Shown one piece after another: positions 44,785 to 53,640 of a stretch of DNA of 64,000 nucleotides. The notes under the pieces are model-generated. The model had not been told where the DNA came from, searched no databases, and worked only from the letters and a program-made list of their open reading frames with translations. The translations under genes were made by a program, and so were the position numbers. The stretch covers positions 124,001-188,000 of the forward strand of contig NZ_QXGI01000005.1 of the NCBI RefSeq assembly GCF_003952025.1, in the 5' to 3' direction. How positions within the stretch are numbered: position 1 is the stretch's first letter; each line of letters begins with the position of its first letter. Origin of the DNA: Bifidobacterium castoris. Its GTDB lineage: Bacteria > Actinomycetota > Actinomycetes > Actinomycetales > Bifidobacteriaceae.

Positions 44785-46161
44785 CTACGCCTTGCCCATC
44801 GCCGTGAGCACGATGAGCACCAGGTTGAGCAGCACGATCACGGCGCACACGGCGAGGCAGATGATGTGCTTCACCATGCCGTCGGCGTATTTGCCCATGA
44901 TCTCTCGGTCATGGGTGTAGCGCATCAGCGGGATGATCGCGAAGGGAATGCCGATCGAAAGCACCACCTGACCGATGATCAGCGCCTCGGTCGGATTGCT
45001 CGCGAAGGCGAGTACGACGAGCGCCGGCACAAGCGTCACGATGCGGCACGCCCACATCGGCGCCTTCACCCGCAGCAGCCCCTTCATGATCTCCGAACCG
45101 GCGTAGGTGCCGACCGACGTGGAGGACAGCGAGGACGCGAGCAGCCCGATCGAGAAGATTGTGCCGACGGTGGGCCCAAGCACCTGCGTGATCGCATGCT
45201 GCGCGCCTTCGATCGTGTCGGTGCCGCCCATGCCATGCAATGAATTCGCCGCGATGACGAGCAGTGCGATGTTCACGCTGCCTGCGATAGCGAGCGCCCA
45301 CACGACGTCGATGCGGCTGCCGTGCATCATCTCGGGCACGCTCGGCCGGTCGACGCCTTTGCCGAAGTGGTCATTCACGAGCGTCGAATGCAGGTAGATC
45401 GCGTGCGGCATGACCGTCGCGCCGAGCATCGACGCGGCCATCAGCACCGAGGCGCCATCCGAGAAGCGCGGCATGAGCCCTTCGGCCACCGCGAGCGGGT
45501 TCGGCGGGTCCATGAACAACCCTGCGATGAATCCGAAGGTAATGACGAGCAGCAGTCCGATGACGAGCCGCTCGAAGATCCTGTGCGTTTCGCCGCCTTG
45601 GACGAACAGCAGCAATGTGGAGACAGCGCCGATGATGCACCCGCCGAGCAGCATCGGTATACCGAATAGCAGGTTGAGCGCGATCGCGCCGCCGATCACC
45701 TCGGCCAGGTCGGTGGCGATCGCAATCACCTCGGCCTGCATGAAGAACAGGAAGCATCCGGCCGCGCCCATGCGTTCGCCGAGGATCTGCGGCAGGCTTT
45801 TGCCGGTCACGACGCCAAGCTTCGCCGCCTGATACTGGATGAGCACGCTCATGCAGTTCGCGGCGACGAGCACCCAGACGAGCATGTATCCGTATTTCGC
45901 GCCGGAGGTGAGGTTCGCGGCGACGTTGCCGGGGTCGACGTAGGCGACGGCCGCGACGAATGCCGGCCCGAGCATGCTCGCGAGCGCATGCGTCGTCTTC
46001 TCCGGCCTGCCTTCGTCCTGGCGTGCGATGGCGATGTCCTGCGCGGCCTCCGCGTCGAGTCCGAGCGTATCGATGTCCACCGGCTTCTGGACGCCGGCCG
46101 CTGCATCGCACACTATGCCGTCCGCCGTGCCATCCGGTTTCGTTTCGCTTCGCCGTGTCAT
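44785..46161 (-). CDS. mntH: NRAMP-family divalent metal transporter
   Basis: A 458-residue H+-coupled Mn2+/Fe2+ importer. After a 50-residue cytoplasmic N-terminus come about 11 hydrophobic segments. TM1 has the metal-site AVAYVDPGNVAANL; TM6 has GATVMPHAIYLHSTL with the conserved Ala and Met ligands. It is of usual length. GAGGAGC lies just upstream of the ATG at 46161. I looked for a DtxR/MntR-type operator in the 88 bases upstream and did not find a convincing one. Confidence 0.92.
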   Translation of the reverse strand: MTRRSETKPDGTADGIVCDAAAGVQKPVDIDTLGLDAEAAQDIAIARQDEGRPEKTTHALASMLGPAFVAAVAYVDPGNVAANLTSGAKYGYMLVWVLVAANCMSVLIQYQAAKLGVVTGKSLPQILGERMGAAGCFLFFMQAEVIAIATDLAEVIGGAIALNLLFGIPMLLGGCIIGAVSTLLLFVQGGETHRIFERLVIGLLLVITFGFIAGLFMDPPNPLAVAEGLMPRFSDGASVLMAASMLGATVMPHAIYLHSTLVNDHFGKGVDRPSVPEMMHGSRIDVVWALAIAGSVNIALLVIAANSLHGMGGTDTIEGAQHAITQVLGPTVGTIFSIGLLASSLSSTSVGTYAGSEIMKGLLRVKAPMWACRIVTLVPALVVLAFASNPTEALIIGQVVLSIGIPFAIIPLMRYTHDREIMGKYADGMVKHIICLAVCAVIVLLNLVLIVLTAMGKA

Positions 46162-46249
46162 CGCCGCTCCTCATCGCGTTGCCCTATCAAGCAGTCCTAG
46201 AGGGCCAACATAACGAATCGACGTCTGTTCGCGGCTCGCTCAATCGTCG

Positions 46250-46996
46250 TCATTCCTCGGGCACCGCCTGCCCGGGGCAGCTGTGCAGCACGGCGAGCAT
46301 CGCACGTTTCTCCTGTGTGGTGACCGTCAGTCCGTACTTGTCCTTGACGCCGATCTGCCGTGCGACGTATGCGCAGCGGTACCCGCTGTTCTCCGGCAGC
46401 CAGTATGCGGCCGAGGCCGAGGATTTCTCCTGGTTCGCCGCGCCGTCCACGGCGATGAGGTTGTACATGTCGTTGCCGAATTCGTAGCGTTTCTTCGCGC
46501 TCCAGGTGCTCGCCCCCGACTGCCACGCGTTCTGCAGCGCCACGACATGGTCGATCTGCACGGCTGCGCTCGTGTCCCTGCCCCGCTGGAAATGGATCTC
46601 GTCGCCGGTGTACGGGTCTTCGAGGACGCCCGACTGGACCTTGCAGCCGCCGCGTTGCGTGTAGCGCACGTCTTCGAGGTCGCGGCCCAGCACGTCGTCG
46701 CGCACGTCGCAGCCGTTGCCGTCGACGTCGGTCTGCCGGTAGCCGAATTTCTCGCGGTCGTAGCCGCGCGACGACGGATGATCATCGACGGTGAGCGAGT
46801 CGAGCGTCTGCGCAGCCGTGCCCGTCGCACGGTATCTGCCGGTCATCTCGGCGAGCTTCGGGCTGACTCGGGGCAATACAAGGCCGATCGTCACACCGAT
46901 GACGACGAGGATGACGAGCAGGATGAGCATACGTTCGAACAGGCCGGCGCCGTTGATGTACTTGCGGCCGAAATGCTGGGAGCGTCTGCGTGTCAT
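46250..46996 (-). CDS. Membrane-anchored HNH (DUF1524) endonuclease
   Basis: A 248-residue protein with a basic start, one membrane segment (about residues 19-42, MLILLVILVVIGVTIGLV) and an outer-face nuclease domain. The catalytic region is QIDHVVALQNAWQSGA, followed by NDMYNLIAVDGAANQEKSSA and a C-terminal CAYVARQIGVKDKYGLTV block, as in actinobacterial HNH family (DUF1524/GmrSD C-terminal) proteins. It probably digests external DNA for nutrition, uptake or competition. The ATG at 46996 has no clear ribosome site; an extension to 47032 adds an Arg-rich stretch. Confidence 0.83.
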   Translation of the reverse strand: MTRRRSQHFGRKYINGAGLFERMLILLVILVVIGVTIGLVLPRVSPKLAEMTGRYRATGTAAQTLDSLTVDDHPSSRGYDREKFGYRQTDVDGNGCDVRDDVLGRDLEDVRYTQRGGCKVQSGVLEDPYTGDEIHFQRGRDTSAAVQIDHVVALQNAWQSGASTWSAKKRYEFGNDMYNLIAVDGAANQEKSSASAAYWLPENSGYRCAYVARQIGVKDKYGLTVTTQEKRAMLAVLHSCPGQAVPEE

Positions 46997-47062
46997 GCCA
47001 TTACGTCTACGCGTTCCCGTCTGCGAACGCAAATCGTCGGCCCCGTCATCGCCGCGCGGCCA

Positions 47063-48460
47063 TCAGCGTCCTTGGTATTCGGCGGCGAGCGCGTCGAGGC
47101 GTGTGCGGAACCGAGGCCAGTCGGTGCGCATCGCCGTGAGCAGCCTGTGGTCGGGGACCTCGTCGATCGCGACCCATTCGATCTCCATGCTTTCGTCGTC
47201 ATTCGCCTTCGGATGCACCGTATGCCCCGGCTTCTCGAACGCGAACACCGTCGTGTAGGACCACGGGCCGTGCTCCTCGCAGTAGGAGCCGACGACCTCG
47301 ATGTCCTCCGGCGTGATGTTCGCCTCCTCGTCGGCTTCGCGCAGCGCGCCCTCAAGAGTCGACTCGCCGTTGGCGATCGCACCGCCCGGGATGCCCCACG
47401 TGCCGCCTTCGGCGCTCCACGCGGCGCGGTGCTGCATGACGACGTGCGTGACCTTACCGGTCGTCGCGTCACGGCGCGCAAGCAGCACTCCCGCGGCGCC
47501 GTTGGTTCCCCAATGACGGCGTCCGCATGCGCATTCGACCCAGCCGTCGCCCGGCTGATGCACGTTCGTCTTCGGCGCCTTCGCCGAGGATTCCTGGAAC
47601 CGTTCGTCGCGCGGCACGTTCCACAGGTCGGTCCATTCGATGCCCATCCGTTCGACGAGTTCACGCGCCAGCGGCAGGCTCAAACCGATGATGCCGCTCG
47701 GCGCACCGGTGATCGAATCGATGAACGCGCCGCCGAGACCGTCCAGCGTGAACGACCCCGCCACCTCGAGCGGCTCCCCGGAGGCGATGTAGCGGTCGAT
47801 CATCGTCTCGGTGAACTCGCAGAACGTCAGCGTCGCCATGCTCGCCGCGGTCTCCATGCGCCCCGTCGCGAAATCGATCAACGTGTGCCCGGTCCACAGT
47901 TCGCCGGTCGCGCCGCTCATCGCCCGCAGGCGTTCGCGCGCGACCGCTTCGGTGTGCGGCTTGCCGTACGCGTGGCCGTTGAGCAGGAACATCGAGTCGC
48001 AGCCGAGGATAAGCGGACCGACCTTGCGGTCTGAGAGACCGCCGGTCGTATCGATCGGCTCGCACTCGGTCGGGATGTCGACGCCGGAGAAATCGCGCGT
48101 CTGCGCCGACGCGATGGCTTCGACCGTGTATTCGGCGGCCGGCGACCCCGCATCCGTCACCATCTGCTCCGCGGCCACTTCGAGCGGACGGCCGATGACG
48201 CGTTCGCCGGCGGCCTCCGAGGCCGTGCGCACGACGTTGCGGTAGATCTCATAGACGGCCATCGCCTTCGCACGGGACAACGTGCACACCTTGTCGGCGA
48301 TCGGCAGCTCGTCCACGCTCACGCCCTGCTCCCGCGCCCTGCGCTCAATCACGGCGTCCTCGTCGACATGCGACACGCGAATCGTCGGGCAGATGCCGGC
48401 GTTGAACAGCACATCACGACGCGGCTGGGACTTGGAGGCAAGAATCAACGGAATGCTCAT
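47063..48460 (-). CDS. Fused Maf-like nucleotide pyrophosphatase and Nudix hydrolase
   Basis: A 465-residue fusion. Residues 1-260 are a Maf/YhdE-type house-cleaning NTP pyrophosphatase (ILASKSQPRRDVLFNAGI, VDEDAV, ILGCDSMFLLNGHAYGKP, GLPLARELVERMGI-like end) carrying an extra 50-60-residue segment near 85-140. Residues about 295-465 are a Nudix domain with GGTWGIPGGAIANGE and LREADEEANI. Both halves clear non-canonical nucleotides. An inverted repeat GCAGTA/TACTGC brackets the AGGTG before the ATG at 48460, so the ribosome site could be sequestered. The HNH gene follows after 66 bases. Confidence 0.88.
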   Translation of the reverse strand: MSIPLILASKSQPRRDVLFNAGICPTIRVSHVDEDAVIERRAREQGVSVDELPIADKVCTLSRAKAMAVYEIYRNVVRTASEAAGERVIGRPLEVAAEQMVTDAGSPAAEYTVEAIASAQTRDFSGVDIPTECEPIDTTGGLSDRKVGPLILGCDSMFLLNGHAYGKPHTEAVARERLRAMSGATGELWTGHTLIDFATGRMETAASMATLTFCEFTETMIDRYIASGEPLEVAGSFTLDGLGGAFIDSITGAPSGIIGLSLPLARELVERMGIEWTDLWNVPRDERFQESSAKAPKTNVHQPGDGWVECACGRRHWGTNGAAGVLLARRDATTGKVTHVVMQHRAAWSAEGGTWGIPGGAIANGESTLEGALREADEEANITPEDIEVVGSYCEEHGPWSYTTVFAFEKPGHTVHPKANDDESMEIEWVAIDEVPDHRLLTAMRTDWPRFRTRLDALAAEYQGR

Positions 48461-48583
48461 GCAGTACACCTTACTGCACGCGTTGCATCGGCGGCATGAT
48501 TCATATGTGCGTCACACCGTCGATACGGTTCGGCAAGATAAGCGCAGAAGATTTTCAGAGATTTCTATGATGAAGGACGGTTA

Positions 48584-49804
48584 ATGACCACACAGATCGA
48601 CGTCGCCTTGAAGGGACGGCGCAGCACCGGCAAGCGCAAACAACGCAACTCTAGCATCGAATTACTACGCATCATCGCCATGCTGATGATTATTTCCCAT
48701 CATTTCATTGTGCACAACGGAAGCCCTCTTTCACAATTCCCACTAACACCGGGCAGAGAAATCTTCTCATTCTTCTTCCTTAGCGGCGGCAAAATCGGCG
48801 TTGTCATCTTTTTCTCCATCTCTGCATGGTTCTTCATCGACTCCGCGCAGTCCATTAAGCAAAACTTCAAACGCATATGGCTGATGGAGCGGGAACTGTT
48901 GTTCTGGAGTCTCACCTTACTGGCGGCATTCGCAATCATAAACAGATCCACATTCCCCTCCATAGTAATCACCAGCTTCTTCCCCATCGTCACCAATCTC
49001 TGGTGGTACGCAACATCATACGCAGCTTTTCTCGCTTTACTACCATTCTTGCAATACGCGTTATTGGCGATAGGCCGCAAACGTCATATACAATTGACCG
49101 TGATGCTACTGGCAGTTTTCGCGCCTCTGAGCTTAATCCCTTTGCAAACAATATTTCCATTATTCATCAATAATGTAATGGGATTTGTGTATATATTTAT
49201 TATACTTTCTTGCTATAAGCTTTACATCAAACCCGCATCAACAAAATACTTGTGGGGTATGATCAGCATAGGACTAGGGCTATCCGTTGCGATAATAATA
49301 TTCATAGATATGGCAGTAAAATATCTTTTCAACAATACAACTCCAGCAGTTTTAGATAATTACTCACCGTTTTCAAATTTTGCACTACCAACGATGCTAG
49401 TCGGCATTCCAATCTTCCTCTTATTCAGTCGTACACATTTTCATAGCGGTATTATCAATTTCATAGCCAAATCCGCATTTGCTGTCTACCTGATTTCTGA
49501 TTATCCGCTTACACAGAATCTGCTGTGGTCCACTTGGTTCAACCTCAAGGACATCTACGGCAAGCCCTTCATGGTGCTTCACGTCATCTGCATCCTATTC
49601 GGCGTATATGCGGCATGCACATTGTGTGACTTCATACGCCGCGGCCTGTTCGCCCTCACCGTGGACCGTCATCCGGGACGATGGTTCAATGCACTATGGG
49701 ATACAGTCGCCCACTGGCATTGGGTACAGTCACTGCCGAAGCTGATGCTGGAACCCTCCGCATCCAACACAGCAGATTCCCCACAGGCCGCGCAGATCAA
49801 GTAA
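48584..49804 (+). CDS. Acyltransferase 3 family membrane protein, AT-rich
   Basis: A 406-residue protein with about ten hydrophobic segments in the OafA/WecH pattern: SSIELLRIIAMLMIISHHFI carries the catalytic His, and KIGVVIFFSISAWFFI follows. Members O-acetylate surface sugars. The central part is much more AT-rich than the genes on both sides, like the wzy gene, and suggests transfer. AGGACGG precedes the ATG at 48584. It stands alone, away from the glycan loci on either side, so its target (the exopolysaccharide, or teichoic or other wall glycan) is inference. Confidence 0.87.
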   Translation: MTTQIDVALKGRRSTGKRKQRNSSIELLRIIAMLMIISHHFIVHNGSPLSQFPLTPGREIFSFFFLSGGKIGVVIFFSISAWFFIDSAQSIKQNFKRIWLMERELLFWSLTLLAAFAIINRSTFPSIVITSFFPIVTNLWWYATSYAAFLALLPFLQYALLAIGRKRHIQLTVMLLAVFAPLSLIPLQTIFPLFINNVMGFVYIFIILSCYKLYIKPASTKYLWGMISIGLGLSVAIIIFIDMAVKYLFNNTTPAVLDNYSPFSNFALPTMLVGIPIFLLFSRTHFHSGIINFIAKSAFAVYLISDYPLTQNLLWSTWFNLKDIYGKPFMVLHVICILFGVYAACTLCDFIRRGLFALTVDRHPGRWFNALWDTVAHWHWVQSLPKLMLEPSASNTADSPQAAQIK

Positions 49805-49909
49805 TCCCCTCCGCCATCGTGACTGTGGGACCGCGCCATCGCCGCGGTTCCACAGTCACATGTCCATTCCGGCATCCACCCAAGCCATCCGCCCGCCCCG
49901 TCATCTTCA

Positions 49910-50062
49910 TTACGATTCATCCCGCCACACCGCGATTCATCCGTCCTGCGCCACACTATGATTCATCCGGCCATCACCACAACATGATTCATCCTCCCGA
50001 CGCCACAACGCAATCCCCTGGCGCCACAATGTGATCCACCTTCTGGCGCCACAACGCGACGA
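49910..50062. repeat. Degenerate tandem repeat, about 26-bp period
   Basis: CGCCACA or CACCACA recurs at 49923, 49949, 49975, 50001, 50022 and 50047, mostly 26 bases apart, and GATTCATCC (or a variant) follows at 49934, 49960, 49986 and later. About six units. No spacers of CRISPR length exist. The remaining intergenic sequence from 49805 to 50333 holds the inverted-repeat motifs listed separately and no supported gene. Confidence 0.6.
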
Positions 50063-50093
50063 TTACACGACTACAGCTTCTCGCCACTCTCCC

Positions 50094-50131
50094 GCATAAC
50101 TCGATACTTCACGCATGATCTCGATATATGC
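50094..50131. repeat. Degenerate copy of the GCATA-CTCGATA element
   Basis: GCATAACTCGATA (50094-50106) is followed by GATCTCGATATATGC (50117-50131). The outer five bases pair; the CTCGATA cores are in the same orientation rather than inverted. It looks like a decayed or rearranged relative of the two better inverted repeats at 50271 and 51750. Confidence 0.45.
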
Positions 50132-50270
50132 GAAGGACGCACCCACTCAAGCACATCAATCCAAGTATTCATGATTGAGTATGGAGGATTTTGCGTGAAT
50201 TTCTAAGTGTCTTGTGCACATTTGCGCAATTCCCGCTTTGGCCAGAACACCTATCCCATTCCCTTCCCAC

Positions 50271-50308
50271 GCATATCTCGATAATTCACCCAAGATATCG
50301 AGATATGC
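50271..50308. repeat. Perfect 13-bp inverted repeat (GCATATCTCGATA)
   Basis: GCATATCTCGATA (50271-50283) pairs exactly with TATCGAGATATGC (50296-50308) across a 12-base loop. It begins 26 bases past the stop of the DUF559-type gene on the minus strand. The stem is AT-rich and lacks a T tract, so it is a poor intrinsic terminator; a protein-binding site or remnant of a mobile repeat is more likely. Confidence 0.65.
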
Positions 50309-50333
50309 ACTCACACACCCTGTTATGCGCCAC

Positions 50334-51389
50334 TCACACACCCTTCCGTCCCGCGCGCCGCGGATCCGCAATCCGCGCATAGGTCAGCCGCGCGATCTGC
50401 GGCTGGACGCCTGTCTGCGCCGCGATCACGCACATGATGCGCATTGCGAGCCGATCCAACGCCTCCTCGGAATTCAAATCATCCTGCGTCACCTCGAACA
50501 CCCGCCAGCCCAACGCGGCCAACGCGCCGAGCTTGTCACGGTCACGCCGATACTGCCTGTAGTCCGAACGATGCTGATCCCCCTGATATTCCAACCCAAC
50601 GCGATACCGCTCGAGCGCAAGGTCCACCGTCTGCTCCACACGTGAATCGTATGCGGCGCCCGGCACCGCGAAGTTGATTGCGAACTCCGGAAGACCGCGC
50701 AATTCCAACCGTACCCGCAGTTCGGTCTCCTTGACCGATGCGCTGCCCGGTTTCGCGATCGCGAGCGCAACCCGACACCGATGCTTGCCGTGGAAACGCC
50801 GCGCCTCCACGAATGCGCGCAGTTCGTCGAGCGTCGCCAACCCGTAGCGTTCCATCGACTCCGCAATCTGGATGAGCTGCAGCATCGTCGCATCCATCGC
50901 GACCGACGACCATGCGGCCGCCGGCTTGAGGCAGCATATGCCGTTCGCGAGCATCTGCACGCAATCATCGGCCAGCCCGTTCCACACATGCATGCGCACA
51001 CCCGGCAACGCGCGCCGTTCGGACGCCGTACGGACGACGACGTGCAGCGCATCCGCGTTCGGCCGCCGTTTCGATTGCCTCCCCGGTTTGCGCGACGCCG
51101 CATTGTCCCACGCGTTACCCGGCCCCGCCAGATCTTCGGGCGTCTCCACTCCGAGCAGTCTCAACGCCGTCGATTTGCAGTACGCGTACGGAAGATTGGC
51201 GTCCTTGCAACGACGCATCACCTGCGACGTGCGCTCCCGCAGATTGGCGCGCAGCATCGGATACGACCGCTGATTCCCGTATCCGCGCTGTGCAAGACCT
51301 TCATCCACCGGCGAATCCATGGGCACGGCGTCCCATGGATATCCATCATCCGCATATTCCCCGTTGGCACCGAATGTGGTGACTCCCAT
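50334..51389 (-). CDS. DUF559/Vsr-like endonuclease-domain protein
   Basis: A 351-residue protein. The C-terminal about 120 residues match the DUF559 PD-(D/E)XK group: VDLALERYRVGLEYQGDQHR, then RDRDKLGALAALGWRVFEVT. The middle (about residues 100-220, AMDATMLQLIQIAESMERYG and DELRAFVEARRFHGKHR) resembles the helical region of actinobacterial AbiEi/DUF559 proteins. Substrate and role are unknown; such orphan nucleases are common in actinobacteria and are suspected in defence or repair. AAGGAG lies seven bases upstream of the ATG at 51389. It is flanked by related inverted repeats on both sides and has no partner gene. Confidence 0.8.
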   Translation of the reverse strand: MGVTTFGANGEYADDGYPWDAVPMDSPVDEGLAQRGYGNQRSYPMLRANLRERTSQVMRRCKDANLPYAYCKSTALRLLGVETPEDLAGPGNAWDNAASRKPGRQSKRRPNADALHVVVRTASERRALPGVRMHVWNGLADDCVQMLANGICCLKPAAAWSSVAMDATMLQLIQIAESMERYGLATLDELRAFVEARRFHGKHRCRVALAIAKPGSASVKETELRVRLELRGLPEFAINFAVPGAAYDSRVEQTVDLALERYRVGLEYQGDQHRSDYRQYRRDRDKLGALAALGWRVFEVTQDDLNSEEALDRLAMRIMCVIAAQTGVQPQIARLTYARIADPRRAGRKGV

Positions 51390-52013
51390 CCTCTCTCTCC
51401 TTCCAGCAACCCCACCGTCACGGATTGCACAATCCGTGCGCGTGAATCCGCTCACCGTACGTCCGGATATTCTTCACCTGCAAACCCATTTATGACTTCT
51501 GTGGAAATGTGGATTCACACGCCAACCTCTACCCCGCATGTGCACAACGTTGTGGATACGTGCATAACTCAAAAGATGCTCCTGTATTCCCGACCTATGC
51601 GTTCATGTGCCGTCGTGGCATGCATACTGGCTCCATCGATACGCACATTTGCGGACATGGCACATGTCAATCATGCCAATTCCTCACAAAATCAATGATT
51701 TCCTATCATTCCCCTTGCACTCAGACCATCGCCTCCCTCGCCCGGCAGCGCATAATTCGATATTCCAACCGAAATATCGAGTTATGCACTTGTGCGCCCA
51801 TGCGCGCACACCCACACCCACACCCACCTACGCATGCACCCATGCACCTGTTCATCTGCTGAACACCGCCCCCGACCCATGCACATTCATGTGCTATTTC
51901 TCGAGGGAGGCCGCGCGCCAGCGCACGCCGAAGAGGATTCCCACGCCGTAGTCCGCGCACATCCGCGCACCTTCGACGGCGTACCATGCATCTACAACCC
52001 AAGAAGGTCATCG
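51390..52013. other. Intergenic region before pdxST
   Basis: About 620 bases between the divergent nuclease gene and pdxS. It holds an AT-rich inverted repeat (51750-51787), a short CACACC-type simple repeat (about 51807-51828) and the pdxS promoter, which I could not place. No open frame here has gene-like composition plus a ribosome site. Confidence 0.4.
51750..51787. repeat. 15-bp inverted repeat (GCATAATTCGATATT), second family member
   Basis: GCATAATTCGATATT (51750-51764) pairs with AATATCGAGTTATGC (51773-51787) at 14 of 15 positions across an eight-base loop. It shares the GCATA..TCGATA core with the element at 50271-50308 on the other side of the nuclease gene. Confidence 0.62.
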
Positions 52014-52889
52014 ATGGAAACCACGAGAAACGAACTCAACAAGAATCTCGCCCAGATGCTCAAGGGCGGCGTCATCATGGACGTCACGACGCCCGAGCAG
52101 GCGCGCATCGCCGAGGACGCGGGCGCGTGCGCCGTCATGGCGCTCGAGCGCATTCCGGCAGACATCCGCGCGGCCGGCGGCGTGAGCCGCATGAGCGATC
52201 CCGCGATGATCAAGGGCATCCAGGAGGCCGTCTCGATTCCCGTCATGGCGAAGGTGCGCATCGGCCACATCGCCGAGGCCCGCATCCTGCAGGCCATCGA
52301 GATCGACTACATCGACGAGTCCGAGGTCCTCTCCCCCGCCGATGACGTCTACCACATCGACAAGAACGAATTCGCCGTCCCCTTCGTCTGCGGCGCGAAG
52401 AACCTCGGCGAGGCGTTGCGCCGCATCGAGGAGGGCGCCTCGATGATCCGCACGAAGGGCGAGCCAGGCACCGGCGACGTCATCCAGGCCGTGCGCCATA
52501 TGCGCACGATGAACAAGCAGATCCGCGAGCTCGTCTCGCTGCGCGACGACGAGGTCTACGAGTTCGCCAAGCAGCTCGCCGTGCCGTATGAGCTCGCGAA
52601 GTTCGTACATGACAACGGCCGTCTGCCGGTCGTCAACTTCGCCGCCGGCGGCGTCGCGACCCCGGCGGACGCCGCGCTGATGATGGAGCTCGGCGCTGAG
52701 GGCGTCTTCGTCGGCTCCGGCATCTTCAAGTCCGGCGACCCGGCGAAGCGTGCCGCCGCGATCGTGCAGGCGACCGCGAACTGGCAGGACGCCGATCTGC
52801 TCGCCCGTCTGTCCGAGAACCTCGGCGAGGCGATGGTGGGCATCAACGAGGACGAGATCGAAACGATCATGGCCGCCCGCGGCGAGTGA
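52014..52889 (+). CDS. pdxS: Pyridoxal 5'-phosphate synthase lyase subunit
   Basis: A 291-residue TIM-barrel subunit that builds PLP from ribose 5-phosphate, glyceraldehyde 3-phosphate and ammonia. Seen: [31 protein letters not shown] (Schiff-base Lys), [13 protein letters not shown] (second active Lys) and [20 protein letters not shown]. It works as a dodecamer with PdxT, whose gene lies 12 bases downstream. The start at 52014 has AGAAGG upstream; upstream in-frame codons are not family-like. Confidence 0.96.
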   Translation: METTRNELNKNLAQMLKGGVIMDVTTPEQARIAEDAGACAVMALERIPADIRAAGGVSRMSDPAMIKGIQEAVSIPVMAKVRIGHIAEARILQAIEIDYIDESEVLSPADDVYHIDKNEFAVPFVCGAKNLGEALRRIEEGASMIRTKGEPGTGDVIQAVRHMRTMNKQIRELVSLRDDEVYEFAKQLAVPYELAKFVHDNGRLPVVNFAAGGVATPADAALMMELGAEGVFVGSGIFKSGDPAKRAAAIVQATANWQDADLLARLSENLGEAMVGINEDEIETIMAARGE

Positions 52890-52901
52890 CAGGCGTCGTC
52901 C

Positions 52902-53552
52902 ATGGTTGTTGACGTTTCCTACATCTGCAAAGAGCATTCCGACGGCGTCGATGCCGTGGCGCATGGCGTCACCGGCATCCTCGCCGTGCAGGGCGCCTTC
53001 GCCGAGCACGCCGCGATGCTCGGCCGTCTCGGCGCGCCGTGGAAGCTGCTGCGCGCGGCCGAGGATTTCAACGATTCGATCGACCGCGTCATCCTTCCCG
53101 GCGGAGAAAGCACGACGCAGGGCAAGCTGCTGCGTTCCACCGGCCTGTTCGACCCGATCGCCGCGCATATCGCGGCCGGCAAGCCGACCTTCGGCACCTG
53201 TGCCGGCATGATCCTGCTCGCCGAACGGCTCGACAACGACCCAAACGTCTATTTCGGCATGCTCGACGCGACCGTCCGTCGTAACGCGTACGGCCGTCAG
53301 CTCGGGTCGTTCGCCACGACCGAGGACGTGCAGACCTTCGCCGCCAATGGCGATCCGAGCGGTGTCATCAGCGATTTCCCGCTTGTGTTCATCCGCGGCC
53401 CCTTCGTAGCCGAGGTAGGTCCGAAAGCCCATGTCATGGCGAGCACCGGCGGCAACGCCGTCGCACTGCAACAGGGCAACATCCTCGCGACCGCCTTCCA
53501 TCCCGAGATCACCGATGACACCCGCATCCACGGGTATTTCCTGAGTCTGTGA
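52902..53552 (+). CDS. pdxT: Pyridoxal 5'-phosphate synthase glutaminase subunit
   Basis: A 216-residue class I glutamine amidotransferase that feeds ammonia to PdxS. Seen: TGILAVQGAFAEHAAMLGRL, LPGGESTTQGKLLR, the nucleophile in FGTCAGMILLAERL, FIRGPFVAEVG and the His-x-Glu in AFHPEITDDTRIH. The first 20 residues (VVDVSYICKEHSDGVDA) extend beyond most PdxT proteins. A terminator follows 22 bases after the stop. Confidence 0.95.
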   Translation: MVVDVSYICKEHSDGVDAVAHGVTGILAVQGAFAEHAAMLGRLGAPWKLLRAAEDFNDSIDRVILPGGESTTQGKLLRSTGLFDPIAAHIAAGKPTFGTCAGMILLAERLDNDPNVYFGMLDATVRRNAYGRQLGSFATTEDVQTFAANGDPSGVISDFPLVFIRGPFVAEVGPKAHVMASTGGNAVALQQGNILATAFHPEITDDTRIHGYFLSL

Positions 53553-53574
53553 TTTCAAGAGATATAACAAAAGC

Positions 53575-53609
53575 TGAGGGTGGCCCGTGCAACGCACGGG
53601 CCACCCTCA
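53575..53609 (+). terminator. Terminator of pdxST
   Basis: A perfect 16-bp stem (53575-53590 with 53594-53609) with a three-base loop begins 22 bases past the pdxT stop. It also faces the convergent 53641-54150 gene, so it may serve both. Confidence 0.87.
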
Positions 53610-53640
53610 TAACGTCCTATCTACACACAGACCGACAGCT

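Noticed and set aside
49910-50062. Possible CRISPR array
   Set aside because: Units are about 26 bp including any spacer, repeats are degenerate, and no cas gene is near.
50271-50308. Intrinsic terminator of the DUF559 gene
   Set aside because: Stem is AT-rich and no T tract follows on the minus strand; similarity to the repeat at 51750, which is not at a gene end, argues for another function.
51807-51828. CACACC simple repeat before pdxS as a phase-variation tract
   Set aside because: Short, impure, and not placed between -35/-10 elements or within a coding frame that I can identify.
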